Shown: positions 1 through 12,720 of the stretch, in pieces
Layout: the number at the start of each line of letters is the position of its first letter
Numbering within the stretch: position 1 is the stretch's first letter
Assembly (NCBI GenBank): GCA_003254925.1
Contig: QANZ01035069.1
Span: 1,446-65,445 of the forward strand
Source of the DNA: Chamaecrista fasciculata
Lineage: Eukaryota > Streptophyta > Magnoliopsida > Fabales > Fabaceae
Reading direction: 5' to 3'
DNA length: 64,000 nt
The notes under the pieces: generated by a model
What the model was told of the DNA's origin: nothing
What the model saw: only the letters and a program-made list of their open reading frames with translations
Database searches by the model: none
Program-made: the position numbers and the translations under genes

Positions 1-384
1 TTTGAGAGAAGAATAGGCAAGAAGGAGTTCTTGTGGGGGGATTCTTCTTAGCGCCACCTCCATTGCTGAATTATCAAGAAGGAGTTCTTGAAAATTCAGA
101 GGTCTGTAGATTGGTCCCGGAAATTCTTTTGAGAAAAGAATTTGGAGGCTAGCACCTCGGTGATCAAAGAAACTGTTCGTGTGGATTACTGGCAGAGGGA
201 GAACTCTGGGAGTGGACTCCGTGGAACTCGCCCCGTACAACCATCGATTTGAAACTCTGAGGTATAACACTAACCAAAAGTTTTAAATTCTACTAGCGGA
301 TCCGTTCGGGAATCATAGGACCTAGGCGTTATTTTTGATTTTAATGTTTGCTTCCGCTGCCTTAGGCGCCTAGGATTCCCAACA
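1..384 (+). repeat. LTR-like remnant, 3' end of a Copia-type LTR
   Basis: The stretch ends at 384 with CCCAACA, the kind of terminus found on many Copia LTRs, after a segment (about 345-360) of the 'GCTTCCGCTGC' type often seen near LTR 3' ends. It does not resemble the LTR at 2858-3374, so it is probably part of a different element. Integrase coding sequence starts within about 10 bp of its end, so the primer binding site, gag and protease are missing. The left boundary is outside the window. Confidence 0.35.
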
Positions 385-394
385 AATAGGTGTG

Positions 395-2569
395 ATGAGA
401 TTCTACAGTTAATTCATACAGACATATGTGGTCCTATCACCCCGGCCACTATGGGTGGATTCAAATACTATATAACGTTCATTGACGACCATTCAAGATT
501 TGGATGATTTGAACTTTTGCAAGAGAAATCTGAATCACTTGATGCTTTTAAAGGAAAGCGCATTAAATGTGTGTGGTCTAATAGGGTGGAGAATATTATG
601 GCAGATACACAGAGGCTGGCAGAAATCCTGGTTTGTTTGCATTGTTCCTTAGAGAAAATGGAATAGAGGCTCAATACACCATGCTTGGCACTACTCAGCA
701 AAATGGGATTGCCGAGAGGCGAAATCGGACCTTAATGGATATGATAAGAAGTATGATGGCCTAGATCGTACATGTCTGTACCAGTTTTACCTTCTTTACC
801 AACGGCAATTGATCCGAATGGAGAAACAACCACTCAAGGTATAGAAGGAGAGGTTCAAACACCAGCAGTTGACATCGAGGGCCCCTATGATGCAGGTGGA
901 GATATACCTCCGAGGCAGTCTCAAAGATTTCGCAGACCAGCCATACCAGATGACTATATGGTGTACATACAAGAATTTGAGTCAAATGTTTCTGATGGTA
1001 CAAATCCCATCTCCTTTCAAGAAGCCGTGTCATGTCTTCATTCATCTCAGTGGTTGGAGGCCATGAGAGATGAATTGACCTCCATGGAACAATATCATGT
1101 TTGGGATATGGTCGTATTGCCCAAGGGTTGCAAATTGGTTGGGTGTAAATGGGTCTTTAAGACCAAACATGGGGTCACTGGTGAAGTAGAGCGATACAAG
1201 GCCAGACTTGTGGCTAAAGGCTACAATCAGAGAGAAGGTATTGACTACTCAGAAACCTTCTCACCGATGTCTACTAAAGATGCATTCAGAATTGTCATGG
1301 CCTTGGTGACACATTTTGATCTTGAGCTTCACCAAATGGATGTAAAGACAGCTTTTCTGGATGGAGATTTGAAGGAAGATGTGTATATGGCTCAACCATA
1401 TGGGTTTGTGGAACCAGGGAAAGAGCACATGGTCTGCAAACTGAACAAATCCATTTATGGACCGAAACACGCCTCTAGGCAATGGTATCTGAAGTTTGAT
1501 GAGGTAATAACCTCTTATGATTTTGCTGAGAATACTTCAGATCAATGCATCTTCCAGAAATTTGTTGATAAGGATTTCATCATTCTTGTACTTTATGTTG
1601 ATGATATCCTTCTGGCCAGCAGCAGCATAGGTCTCCTGAATGAGACAAAGCAATTACTTTCGTGTCACTTCAGTATGAAAGACCTGGGTGAAGCTTCTTA
1701 TGTAATGGGGATTCAGATTCACCGTGATAGGTCTCGTGGCATTCTTGGCTTGTCTCAGGGAGCTTACATCGATCGAGTGCTCAAAAAATTTAATATGTAC
1801 TCGTGTTCCCCATGTTCAGTGCCCGTTCAAAAGGGTGAAAAGCTTTCCAAATTGCAATGTCCTCAGAATGATCAAGAGAGGATTGAGATGGCAAAAATCC
1901 CATATGCCTCTACTGTTGGCAGTCTGATGTATGCTCAAGTGTGCACTCGCTAGCTTTTGCTATAAGTGTACTTGGTAGATACTTGAGCGATCCTGGTAAG
2001 GATCATTGGAAAGCTGTGAAGAAGGTCATGAGATACCTACAAGGTACTAAGAATCACATGTTGACCTTCAGAAGATCTGATCCGATTGAAATTGTCGGCT
2101 ACTCGAATGCAAATTATGCTAGCTGTGTAGATGATCGAAAGTCTACGTCAGGCTACGTGTTTGTTATGAGTGGAGGGGTTGTCTCGTGGAAAAGTGTCAA
2201 ACAGACAACTATGACCACTTCTACTATGGAAGCAGAATATATCGCATGTTATGAGGCTACTTGCCAAGCTATATTGATTTATGAGATGCGCATTATTAAA
2301 ACTATATCACTTCCGCTGACCATTTATTGCGATAACTCTTCTGCTGTAAGTTTCTCTCAGAGTCACAGGAATTCAAGCCGAACAAAACACTTTGATGTAA
2401 AATTCCTGTTTGTACGAGAGAAGGTTGCTGAATCTCAAACTCAGATTGTGCACATTCCTGGTGAACAAACGCTTGCAGATCCGATGAGTAAGGGCTTACC
2501 AATGGGAGTTTTTTGCAACCATGTTACCCATATGGGTATTGTGCAGCCCTTTCATGATGCATCAGTTTA
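395..2569 (+). pseudogene. Broken Copia retrotransposon pol (integrase, reverse transcriptase, RNase H)
   Basis: Domain order integrase, reverse transcriptase, RNase H is that of Ty1/Copia. The integrase remnant (395-760) has IHTDICGP and QQNGIAERRNRT, with an in-frame stop after DDHSRFG and a shifted middle. The reverse transcriptase (open 772-1953) shows KWVFK, the MDVKTAFL block and the catalytic YVDDILL. A deletion of a few bases near 1950, after MYAQVCTR, gives a stop; RNase H continues in another frame (1941-2570) with STSGYVF, the TMEAEYIA block, YCDNSSA and the TKHFD block. No gag or protease is seen. The element is dead. It was probably an autonomous Copia copy later truncated at its 5' side, because the sequence before it looks like a foreign LTR. 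Confidence 0.95.
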
Positions 2570-2857
2570 GTGGGGAAGTCTGAGTAGGCAGTGTTGGATT
2601 TAGTCCAACTTAGATTTATAATTCAGTTGTTAAAGACTTTACATTGTTTTCCCTATCGGATTCGATGTCTGTTTTATTGGCTTATTTCTGAATTTTGTAT
2701 GGCTTAAAGCCACTTTATGATCCAATTTTCAGATATTGAGAAGTTATAAATTTATTACATTGTTTTCCCTATCGAATTCAATGTCTTGTGCATTATTACA
2801 TTGTTTTCTGATATAGATTGAACTCTTGTTTTGATTACTACTATCCAAGTGGGAGAT

Positions 2858-3374
2858 TGTTGGATTATTTCTATCAAATAATCCTAATTGTGGATTAGCA
2901 CTAATCACAAGAGTTAATTTTAAAAATATATTATGGATGTATATTAAGTCACCAATTTATGTTTAAAGTACTGTCTAATTATTGGATCCGGCCATTTTTC
3001 AATTGTGGGTGTGAGTCATTCTGTGATAGGTCAGTCTGACTCTTAGCTCATTCAGGGAAAGGACCTAACCTGCTAGGTTGCCTTGAACTATCAGTGTCCT
3101 ATCCTATTGGTAGTGTATCATGTTCCCCCTAACCACACATATCAATTTTTTATCAATATTTTAATAAACCTATTTTTTCCTATAAATAAGCTGATGTGTG
3201 GTGGAGAAGGACATGCAGCAAATACAAGCAATCTCAAGCAGGTTGTAAACTCTCTCTCTCTCTCTCTAGCTGGTGCATGCAATTTTTTAGGGACTAAACA
3301 CTGCAGATTTTTGGCATAAATTTTAGCTCAATCTCAAGTATGATTTAGATTTCCCGAGTGATCTAAATCCAACA
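2858..3374 (+). repeat. 3' LTR of the Copia element
   Basis: It begins TGTTGGAT directly after a polypurine tract (AAGTGGGAGAT, 2847-2857) and ends ATCCAACA, a short terminal inverted repeat with canonical TG...CA ends; length 517 bp. A TATA-like CCTATAAATA lies near 3180 and a CT run near 3247-3268, as expected for an LTR promoter and leader. The matching 5' LTR is not in the window. Confidence 0.8.
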
Positions 3375-4070
3375 TATCAATTTAGAAATGAAACAATAAA
3401 TTTTTTTAAAAAACATTTTAACATCTTTATTTCTGTATGTTTGGGCTTGGCGAAGAAAACGTTTTACAGTCTTTTCTTTTCCCAAATTTTATATATAAGT
3501 AAAAATAAATAAAGGCACCTGACATGACATATGACAACACCATGAATTAGTACTATAATACTATACACGTGTGATGCCAATCAACTCAAGTCTTTATCAA
3601 GTATATAAGGAACACGAGGATTCTCATCAAAAGAATAAAATAAATTAGAGGAACCTTTTTGTTTTAAAATTTTATATTAATTTATAATTTTATTAATTAA
3701 ACAATTTTATTGGGCCCATAAGCTCTTCACTTATTCATGCTCCTGTATTTTGAAAGTTATTTTGGATTCTTGGTCATTTCATACTAAATGACTTTTCAAT
3801 AAATTAAATTGACAACTTTTTCCCTATAATTTTGCCAAATAATGTTAAAAGCATGAACAGCGAGCTGAGTTATATGTAAACTACTAATTTATTAAAATAT
3901 TAAAAAAAATAATTCTTTTAAAAAATAAACATTTTTTTGGCTTGAAAAAAATAAACAAATTTAAACGTTAGAAAAAGATATAATTTTAACCTGAGATAGT
4001 GAGATGTATGCAACACCACGAGGCATAATTGAGAAGGTAATTTAAAAGTAATTAGAAAGCAATAAAGAAA
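3375..4070. other. AT-rich spacer without recognisable genes
   Basis: I see only AT-rich sequence between the Copia LTR and the Helitron. There is no convincing coding, RNA or terminal-repeat signature. Confidence 0.5.
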
Positions 4071-6045
4071 TCTTAATCTTCTTCAATTTAAGCTTCTCCT
4101 TACACACGTGTCACAACCTCATCAAAAGTTGCCAAATTCTTTTGCTCAAATGGTGACACGTTGCAGTTTTCCCTTTCAAATTTCTACTCCCGCCAATCTC
4201 AATTTTCCCATTGCCAGCGAAGCCTTCCATTCTTAAGCAGATGAACGGTTCAGATTTCAGATCTCTCATACCCACACTAAATTCTCTCTCTCCCACATAT
4301 CCCCATTTCTTCATCATCCCCATTTCTTCAAATTTCCAGCGACTTCCTTCTCCCACCTACCCATTCTCTTCTCCCACATTTTGTTGTATACTCATTCTCT
4401 CTCTCCACACTAAATTTCAAACGCAGGCCACATTTCATCTTCGTCATCGCCGTCTCGCAGTTCATCCTCCGCTCGCAGTTCAGCCACGAGCGTCGTCGCC
4501 ATCGTCAGTTCAGCCACGAGGGCCGCCGTCGTCAGCCAAGAACCTCATCTTCAATGTAAATTTCTCTCTTCTCTTTCTATTTACCTTTTTTGCTTTCTTC
4601 GTTCTACTGATTCTTTGTTTTGTTGCGTTCCGATTAAACCAATTTTGCCTTGTGACCTTTGCGTTCCGATTAAACCAATTTCTCTCATCCTTCTCAGTTT
4701 ACGGTGACCTTTGTCGACGATTTCCTCCGGCGTCATTTCCGACAGTCATCTTCGGTGAGGTTCTCATCCATTACTTTTGTTTTTCATATTTGTCTCGCAC
4801 TATGCAAATTGGGATACTGATTGTTTTTGTTCATCTCTAATATTCGATCACTCATGTAATTTTCTTCTCTCATCATTCTTGAGATTTTCATTTTTTGATT
4901 TATAGGTGATTTTTTGAGATAGTGGAGTGGTGTGTTGATTGTGAGATAGTGAGTGGGTAAGAGAAAGTGAACGTGGTGCGTGAGAGGAAGAGATACTTAT
5001 GTGAAGTGAGTGGTGTTAGTGTAAATTGTAAATTAAGTCCTTTAATATTAATATATATTTCAGTTTAGTCCCTCTCTGAGCATTTTAATTGCCTCCTGGT
5101 GTTTGTATTGGATAGATATTACTGTTGTGACCATTTTTATTTGGTTATGTATTGGGAGTTGGGTGAATATTGGGTTTGAACATAGTGTCTATTGTTCAGT
5201 GTTTCGGATTGACTAAAGTTTTATTTTTCATTTCTTGGAGTTTAGCGATTCTAAAGTTTTGTTTTTCATCTTTTTGTTGATCAAGGTTTAGCGATTCTAA
5301 AGCGATATGTGCATTTAGGAAATTCTGTAGAAAAGTGAATCGAAATCTGCTATTATCATATTTTGAAGATAATACTTTTACTGTACATTTTGGTATTGAC
5401 ACTGTGTCATTTTCCCCTAAAGTGATTAGCTATGATGTTTAGGGTAGATGAAACTGAAGTGAGTTACTTTGTATGTGACAAATGTTACTGCTAAACTGCT
5501 AAAATCTTAAAGTGGGATTGACACAAGCAAGACAAATTCTGCTCTTAAATTTCAATTGTGTTGCTTCTCCTACAGTTTACAGCTTCTCCCCTACAGTTTG
5601 CAGGCCAAAGTACTTCTCCTACGCCTTGAAAATCTCAACATTAGGTATCATGGCATGGAAGAACGTGACATATTCTTACAGCAATAACAGTTTAGAGGGT
5701 AATCTGTTTTAGGCATTTCAGGCATTTCAAGCTACAAATTATTAAAGTTGTGTCAAATTTATAATTTAGTCCTTCATTTTTATTAATATCAACTGATTAC
5801 AAGAACACATAACAATTTATGTCTGTTTGTTGGATTTCGGTTTGCCATTGCCATCCTTTGAGTGTAGAAGCTGTTTTCTTTTGGTGGCAGGTTCTGAGGG
5901 AAGCCAAATTTCTGAACTTGAAGAGAAACCGGAATATATGCTCTTTCCTTCTTCTCTCTTTCTCTATCTCACGCATTGTTTGATTTAATTAATAACTCAC
6001 AGCAGCTCCTCTGTACTTCTAACGAATCTTACTCAGATGTTTCAG

Positions 6046-6108
6046 GCAACCAAACTGAATGATATCAAATCATGCAAGGGGACAACATTCTGGATGGCAC
6101 CTGAAGTT
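6046..6108 (+). pseudogene. Captured exon fragment of a MAPKKK (MEKK1-type) kinase
   Basis: After a CAG acceptor the reading is ATKLNDIKSCKGTTFWMAPEV. This is the activation segment of plant MAP kinase kinase kinases, including the APE motif of subdomain VIII. Another acceptor-led patch near 5891-5940 reads GSEGSQISELEEKPEY and may be a further small exon of the same kinase, with less confidence. The ATP-binding loop and catalytic HRD/DFG parts are not seen, so this cannot encode a kinase. It sits in a Helitron, which explains the isolated exon. Confidence 0.72.
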
Positions 6109-6643
6109 TGTTTTCATTCTTTTTTTTTTTCTGAATAGAATCAGTTAAAGTATTCAGTTAAAGTGTCATCCTTGCTCCATTTCTCCTATTGCTAATCAAT
6201 TTATACTTTAAGCATGAACACTCGAAACTTAGCAATATGCTAAATCAGAACCTCTCTCTCTCTATAACTATATTGTTTTGATTTTAACTTTGCAACTACT
6301 GACACTTTTTTCACAGTCTTGGTAGGCAAGTATGACACAATCTCAATCTGTTCAGAAGCAACCCATAGGTGAAAGTGTAAGTAGTCCAACCTTTTCACAA
6401 AGCATAAAGACTTCACTCTTGGTAATTTAAGTGTGCATAAGATAAATACATGTGGGACAGTATTCCATTGCTTAACTATATATATGGAGTTCAATATACT
6501 TGACTGCCCACTGCCTCATCATTATTAAGTCAACACCTCATGCATTTTGCTATATAATTGAAGTTATTCAACTTCATTACCATGCATCTCTTTGTCTTAT
6601 AATTAATCAATCTGAACATAGTGCTAACTTTCTGTATATGCAG

Positions 6644-6870
6644 GGTTCTTGCTGCAGCTACTAAGAGATCAGGACAACATAATGAAGGTACATTGCCAAG
6701 AAACTATGTTACTTAATTTTGTGATGGTTGTTTTGATAGCTACTCAAAATTTGTGACTTTTTATTAGGTGAAAAGGCTGACCACTTATTGGATGGTGCAA
6801 AGAGAGATAGTGCAATGCCATATTTGTGTGTGATATGCCTTGAGCAGGAGTATAATGTTGTTTTTGTTCC
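6644..6870 (+). pseudogene. Captured two-exon fragment of an SPL2/SP1-like RING E3 ligase
   Basis: Exon 6644-6687 reads VLAAATKRSGQHNE and exon 6768-6870 reads on to LCVICLEQEYNVVFVP, with GT-AG borders between them. This is the start of the C3HC4 RING of plant SP1/SPL2-like (MUL1-related) ubiquitin ligases, whose next residues would be the CGH block. That second half of the RING is missing: a donor follows at 6871 but no matching exon was found. The fragment lacks the metal ligands needed for activity. It was probably captured with the kinase fragment by the Helitron. Confidence 0.72.
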
Positions 6871-9600
6871 GTAAGCTCCTAATCTTTTCCTCTTTCTTGC
6901 TTGACTCGATTTTGGTAAAATGCAGATTCTGTTAGTCTTTCAAATGTTTCTCTGTAGACTATGACATGCAGTTGATATTATTTCATGATTTTTGAAAATC
7001 ACTGAACTTAGCAGAATCAGTTTATTGGTCCAAAACTTTCAGTACCGAAGCATTATAGCTGATAAGCTCATTTTTTCTATGAATATCAATACATACTAGG
7101 GAAAGCAAGTTTATCTGAAAAAGGAGTACTAACTACTAAGCATGGACCATGGAACAAAAAATTCAATGTGATTTCATACTTTTCATCTTGCTGGAGATGA
7201 ATTTTACCATAAGTTTTATGATTTTTCAATATTTGTATTTCCAAACGGCAAGTAGCGGATCTCCCATCTGAATATGTCCCCTGTCATTAACCGGAGAAGT
7301 GTAGGTATGATTTTGAACTTCTCAAAAATTACATATTTCTCTTTTTAAAACAGCTGCCATTCTGTGGTATTTGTATCATGATTCAGTTTTGGTTTAAGCT
7401 GAGATTTCAGTTTATACTATTTAATGATGAAAACTGATGTATTCCTTCGTGATCCTATAAAATTTGGAGTTTGTACTATTTCAGCTGAAATTTGCTGTTT
7501 AATTCTTCATGTCTCTGCTGAAATTTGCTGCAACTACATTTTTTTTTTAGTTTTGGTTATAGCTGTCATCTTTGGTTTGCACTACTTAATTTTCAAAAGT
7601 GATGGATTTTTTCCTGATTTATAAAATTCTTCTTAGACTGACTGAATTAATTTGCATTCTTTGTGCTTCCTGACTGTTCTATTTGACTGAATTAATTTGC
7701 AGTTCTTTTTGTATTGACAGACTCAACCAAATCTCATTTCATATATGATATATCTTTTGCTTAGCTTTGGGAAAAATCTCATTTCATTGCTATGCTCAAT
7801 TTTCTGCTTCTTTTTAGGTGGAATCAATCTTCCTGATATTAAATAATAAAAGCTTTGCTATGAAATCAATCTAATTATTACTACTTGTGTGGACATATCT
7901 GACTTTATGCTTCTTACTTTCCAGGTGAAATTGATTTTGGCCCAACTTCTTCGTTTTAGGTATGGTAAGCGAGAAACATTTCGATTTTGGCATGTTAGAC
8001 TTCTTATTTCTGTAGTTTGATAAATGACGATGTCTTTATTTTGTTTTTGCCCAGCACCATTCTGAGTTGCTGATAAGTTACTTATGAACCCTAATTTCTT
8101 CTTTCTTTCCTTTACATTTCCGCGATTTTGGTTATGTTATGCTGAAATCATCTCACTTCGTTGTTCGATTTTGGGTCTTCAGTTTGCGTTTCGTTGTGAT
8201 ATTGTGCTTCTCTGCTTTGCTGCGTTTCTTCTCTGCAATATGAATAGGGTGAGTGAGCTTCTTTTTGTTCAAGCTAAATGTGTAGTTTTCTTTGTCCTAT
8301 ATATATATATATATATTTCTATTTGGTCTCAGCAAATACCCTTTTGTAGATTGTAAGTTGAAAAAGTCATTTTTAGCATTTTTTTTCTGAGATATATATA
8401 TATATAAACTCTTTCCGAGATTAATATATATTTCCATTGTTTTTTCCAGAAAAATGGAAAGTGAAAATGAGGGTCTATCAGCACCTGGAAGCAGAACAGT
8501 GAGAGAACCTAGAGTTGCATGAATATTTTGGGGACATTGTCTATCAGATGTTGCATGAATATTTTGGGGTACTTATATATATCTTTGCCTAATTTTGATT
8601 TTGGGGATAGTCTGTGATCTTCTATAGAAGCATTACTGTTTTGTCAATAATGAGTAAACTTTTGTTTTAGGCCCTGAATTTGTTCTAAAATTGCAACTTA
8701 GGGACTAAATAGTTCATGTTCGTAAGAAAATCTGAGACTATAGAGTGTATTTCTAATATACTGAGACTAAATTGTACTTTGTAATCAGCCTTAGCATCAT
8801 ATTAGTACTTACCCTCTCAAACAATTCTAATCCTATCCTTCCCAATAATTGTTAGTTGATTCAAATGTCTATTTCTTTAAAGACCATAATACCATTTGCA
8901 ACAAATGATCATAAATAAAGATTAAAGGGGAATAACGGAATATTGATTACTTCATGGCTTGCATCAACAAATGTATTACTGTTTTCCTTTATCCAAGCTG
9001 TCATGGATGTTGTAAACTTGCGGATTTTATCTAACTTTTTCAGGATTCAATATCTTTTTGTTGATATAAGATAGAGCTATGAGGTTATATCAGTTTCACT
9101 ATTTGTAAATTGATGGTTGGCTTTCTTATGTAGCAGTTAGGAGTTTCAAGTCATTGCCTTTCTTATGTAGCAGTTTCATTATTCTGATATATATTGACAC
9201 TAATGCTTCTGACATATATTGACACTATCTTATTCTGATATATAAACATTCCTTTGAACTGAATGTTCTTTTTAAATTTGGTTATAGTTTTAAAATTGGT
9301 TCAACTCTCTGCTCAAAGTTTCTGCAGCTCAACTGATTTTTAGCTGAGGAAGGTTGCTTTATTTGTGCTTCCTGATTGAACATTCTTTTGAACTGAACAT
9401 TCTTTTTAAAATTGCCTTTAGTTTGGTTTTATATTTAAAATGCTTCATGCCTCTGCTGGATAATAATAATGAAATTCAAATTTGAACATGAAACTGTTAG
9501 TTGTTGATATTCTTGGTAGATAATGCATCACATTATTAAATCCTCCAGGACAGTGATGAAAAAATTTTGAGCCCGTGCAAATGCACGGGTCTCAAACTAG

Positions 9601-10715
9601 TATTATATAAAAAGGGATTGTAGAAAACGATATATTGTATTGGAAAGTAAAAAAGGAAAGAGTAAAGTTCTCATTTTAGTCCTTTATATATAGATAAAAT
9701 TTTATGTTGATCCTATATCTTTAAGTTAAATTATTAGTAATAACTTTATGCGAATGGGTGCCCCCTTCTTTTACTTCGTACAAAAAGGGTCCCCCTTTTC
9801 AATGATTTTATTTATTCATTGTCATTCAAACACGTTTTTACAAACTCTACGTTTTGAGTTACTAATAAATTATTTGGCCAAAAAAAAAGTTACTAATAAA
9901 TTAACAAATACTTCATCTCTTTCAACATATTTAACTCTAAGGTAAATACATATATATTAAAAAAATCATTAACTTAACTAAAATAAAAATAAATATGAGA
10001 TAAAAAGACTAAATTACTCTCATTAAATTACTTATGATTACTCCCCCTAATAGTTTTGACTATTTCTATTTCATAAAGTAAAAAGGATAAAATAATAAAA
10101 AAAATAATTAATGTTCTCAAAACAGATATTTTGAAACGCAATGAGTATTTAATTTGAAGATCTATATAGTTATTAGTTAGTTGAGTCTTTTATCTCATTT
10201 CTCTTTCTTAATTTAATTTTTTTATCTTATATTTCTTTTATTTTTTACTTAAATAAAATTAATTTTCACGAAAATTATTTTATGAATAAGTCGAAAAACC
10301 TATAGGTAAAAAAAACGACAAGGTTATCAAAAAAGAAAACGACAAAGATTCCGTGGAAAATCTAAAAACTTTCAAAACGCAGCAGCTCATCGATTGTCTG
10401 GTCAAAGACAAAAGAACAGCTCATCGATTGGATTTGTTGGTCCCATCATTTTCGACCTTTTCTCTTTCTTAAGAGAAAAAAATTGAGGTAAATTCATGAG
10501 TGTTTGATAGTCAATTTAAGTTCTATTCAAGTGTTTGTAAAATTATTTAAAAATATATATTATATTATAGTTAGTTAAAATAATTATGTAAATATTTTAA
10601 AATTATATAACACAGGAGTGATAATTGATAATAGAATATAATATAAATTAATATACTGAAATAAAATGAAATTTTAATATTTGATTGTAATTTTAATAAT
10701 AATAGTAATATCTTA
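9601..10715. other. AT-rich spacer with a decayed Stowaway-like MITE
   Basis: About 9938-10148 resembles the two better Stowaway copies at 51331-51606 and 52957-53241. It shares the 'GATAAAAAGACTAAA' and 'ATTAATGTTCTC' blocks, but its termini are eroded. Near 10384-10430 the word AGCTCATCGATTG occurs twice about 33 bp apart. No gene was recognised. Confidence 0.4.
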
Positions 10716-11456
10716 GGGGACATTTGGTACACGGATTATTTTTTCAATCCCGGGAATCACATTCCCAGTAATATGATTCCCAGGAATAAGATTCCCAGGA
10801 TTATAAGAATGTCTGTTTGGATGAGTTAAAATAATCCTAGGATTATTTTGCAATATTCCCAGGAATGTTACAATCTTGTGTTTGGTTCAACTTTGATATT
10901 CCTGGGAATGTTTAATACTTTTACAAATATGCCCTTGACTTTTTATTCTCAACCAACAAATAGTTTATCAAATGTAGAAATTCTTCAAAAAAATTCATGA
11001 GAAAAATACTATATCATAAAGAAATAATTATATCATAATCAAAATTTTTAAATAACATTAATAGATTCATGAGAAAAATACTATTTCATAACACAATGTT
11101 CATAATTCTCAACATAATAAAATTGTCTAAAAAAGTCTCACTCAACAAAGAGTTATAAAATGACAAAGATGAAAAGTGATCGAGGTTTGTAGAGAAAGAA
11201 TTAATTAATTAGAGGAAATTAATTAGGGGTAATAAAATAATTTTGGATGGGAAAAATAATCCCATGTCATGGGATTAGACTAATCCCACCCCCTAGGGTG
11301 GGATTAGAAAATAGCTATTTTAGGAAATTATCCTATTCCTGGGAATACAATATTCCCGAGACTGATTTTCCAATCCGCGTACCAAACTCGGGATTACTCT
11401 AGTCCGGAGCTCATAATCTCGGGACTATTTTTTCAATCCGTGTACCAAACGCCTCC
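10716..11456. mobile_element. PIF/Harbinger-like non-autonomous element
   Basis: The ends are inverted repeats of at least 25 bp (TTTGGTACACGGATT near the left end and AATCCGTGTACCAAA near the right end). They are flanked by a TTA duplication at 10713-10715 and 11457-11459, which fits the 3-bp target preference of PIF/Harbinger. The interior is rich in GATTCCCAGGAAT-like repeats in both orientations and has no transposase. Confidence 0.75.
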
Positions 11457-11550
11457 TTAGAGTTTATGCTAATAGAGATTGTTGAAATTTGGGTTCACTG
11501 AATTGGACCAGTCAACTATGATCTTATAATAGTATTTATTATTATTTATT

Positions 11551-12711
11551 GGCCAAAGTGAAAATTTGGTCCTGTAACTTTGCTGCAGTTCCCAAATCAG
11601 TCCTATAACTTTTTTTGTCTCGAATTTGGTCCTGTAACTTTGCTCCAGTTCCCAAATCAGTCCTATAACTTTTTTTGTCTCGTACGTGGTTCTGTATCTT
11701 TGCTCTAGTCTCAAATTAGTCATATATCTTTTTTTTTATCTCAGTTTTGGTCCCATATGTTTTGAAAACCTCTCACCATTAGTTCTCTGTCTATTTTTAA
11801 TTACAGCTTAGTCCTGAAAACTTCAAGTCCCTTTCACTTTAGTCCCTGACTATCAAAATGAAAGTAAAAGAGCATCCCTGAAGATTTTCAAACCTTACAT
11901 CTTGGTCCCTAATCTATGAATTCTTCATGAAATGAAATAGAAATGCAAAAACAACACAAATTAAAGCAAATGACAGAGGGACCAAAACTGAAAACGTAGA
12001 AAATTTAAAACCCACCGGAAAACTGAAAACGCTATCACCTAGATCAATATGATAAGCCAATATTTACAGAAATTAAAAAAAAAAAAGGCTAATTACATTA
12101 ATGAATAGAACACGTGGAAATGGTATTTTTACAAGGATTAATGATAATTGCATACCTATTTGAAATTGATTGATGATCCTAACTTTGGGACTAAGGTTCA
12201 TTAACTAAGGAAGGAAATTGTATGTTTTTGCCTCAATTGATGATCCAGTGGGTTTTAAATTTTCTGTGTTTTCAGTTCTGGTCCCTCTATCATTTGCTTT
12301 AATTTGTGTTGTTTTTGCATTTCTATTCCATTTCATGAAGAAAACATGTATTAAGGACCAAGATATAAGGTTTGCGGATCTTCAGGGATGCTCTTCCACT
12401 TTCATTTTGATAGTCAAGGACTAAAGTGAAAGGGTCTTGAAGTTTTCAGGACTAAACTGTAATTTAAAATACACGGAGGACTAACGATGGGAGGTTTTCA
12501 AAACATATGGGACCAAAACTGAGACAAAAAAAAGATATAGAACTGATTTGGGACCTGGAGCAAAGATACAGGACCAAATACGGGACAAAAAAAGTTATAG
12601 GACTGATTTAGGAATTGGAGCAAAGTTACAGGACCAAATTCGAGAAAAAAAAGTTATAGGACTGATTTGGGAACTGCAGCAAAGTTATAGGACCAAATTT
12701 GCACTTTGGCC
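11551..12711. mobile_element. Mutator-like element with long inverted arms
   Basis: It is flanked by a perfect 9-bp target duplication, TTATTTATT (11542-11550 and 12712-12720), the hallmark length of Mutator-like elements. It starts GGCCAAAGTG and ends CACTTTGGCC. The arms run several hundred bases and contain a repeated 'GGTCCTATAACTTT' type unit (about 11560-11700, mirrored at 12520-12700). No transposase or recognisable captured gene is visible in the middle. Confidence 0.85.
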
Positions 12712-12720
12712 TTATTTATT

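Larger units (their letters stand above)
4071..9600 (+). mobile_element. Non-autonomous, gene-capturing Helitron
   Basis: The 3' end is diagnostic: an 8-bp GC-rich stem (9572-9579 pairing with 9582-9589), then 11 bases ending in CTAG at 9597-9600, followed by T. This matches the Helitron rule of a subterminal hairpin, a CTRR end and insertion between A and T. The 5' end is less certain. A TC preceded by A at 4071, followed by the subterminal CACACGTGTCAC at about 4105, is my best candidate. No Rep/helicase gene is present, so it needs an autonomous partner. The interior holds fragments of at least two unrelated host genes with introns (kinase 6046-6108, RING protein 6644-6870) and a GC-rich coding-like patch near 4440-4560. 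Confidence 0.7.

Noticed and set aside
4211-4840. Plus-strand frame of 209 codons
   Set aside because: It lies inside the Helitron, is Ser/Pro/Phe-rich with low complexity, contains a repeated block (about 4626-4680), and shows no recognisable domain. Probably a chance or captured-fragment frame.
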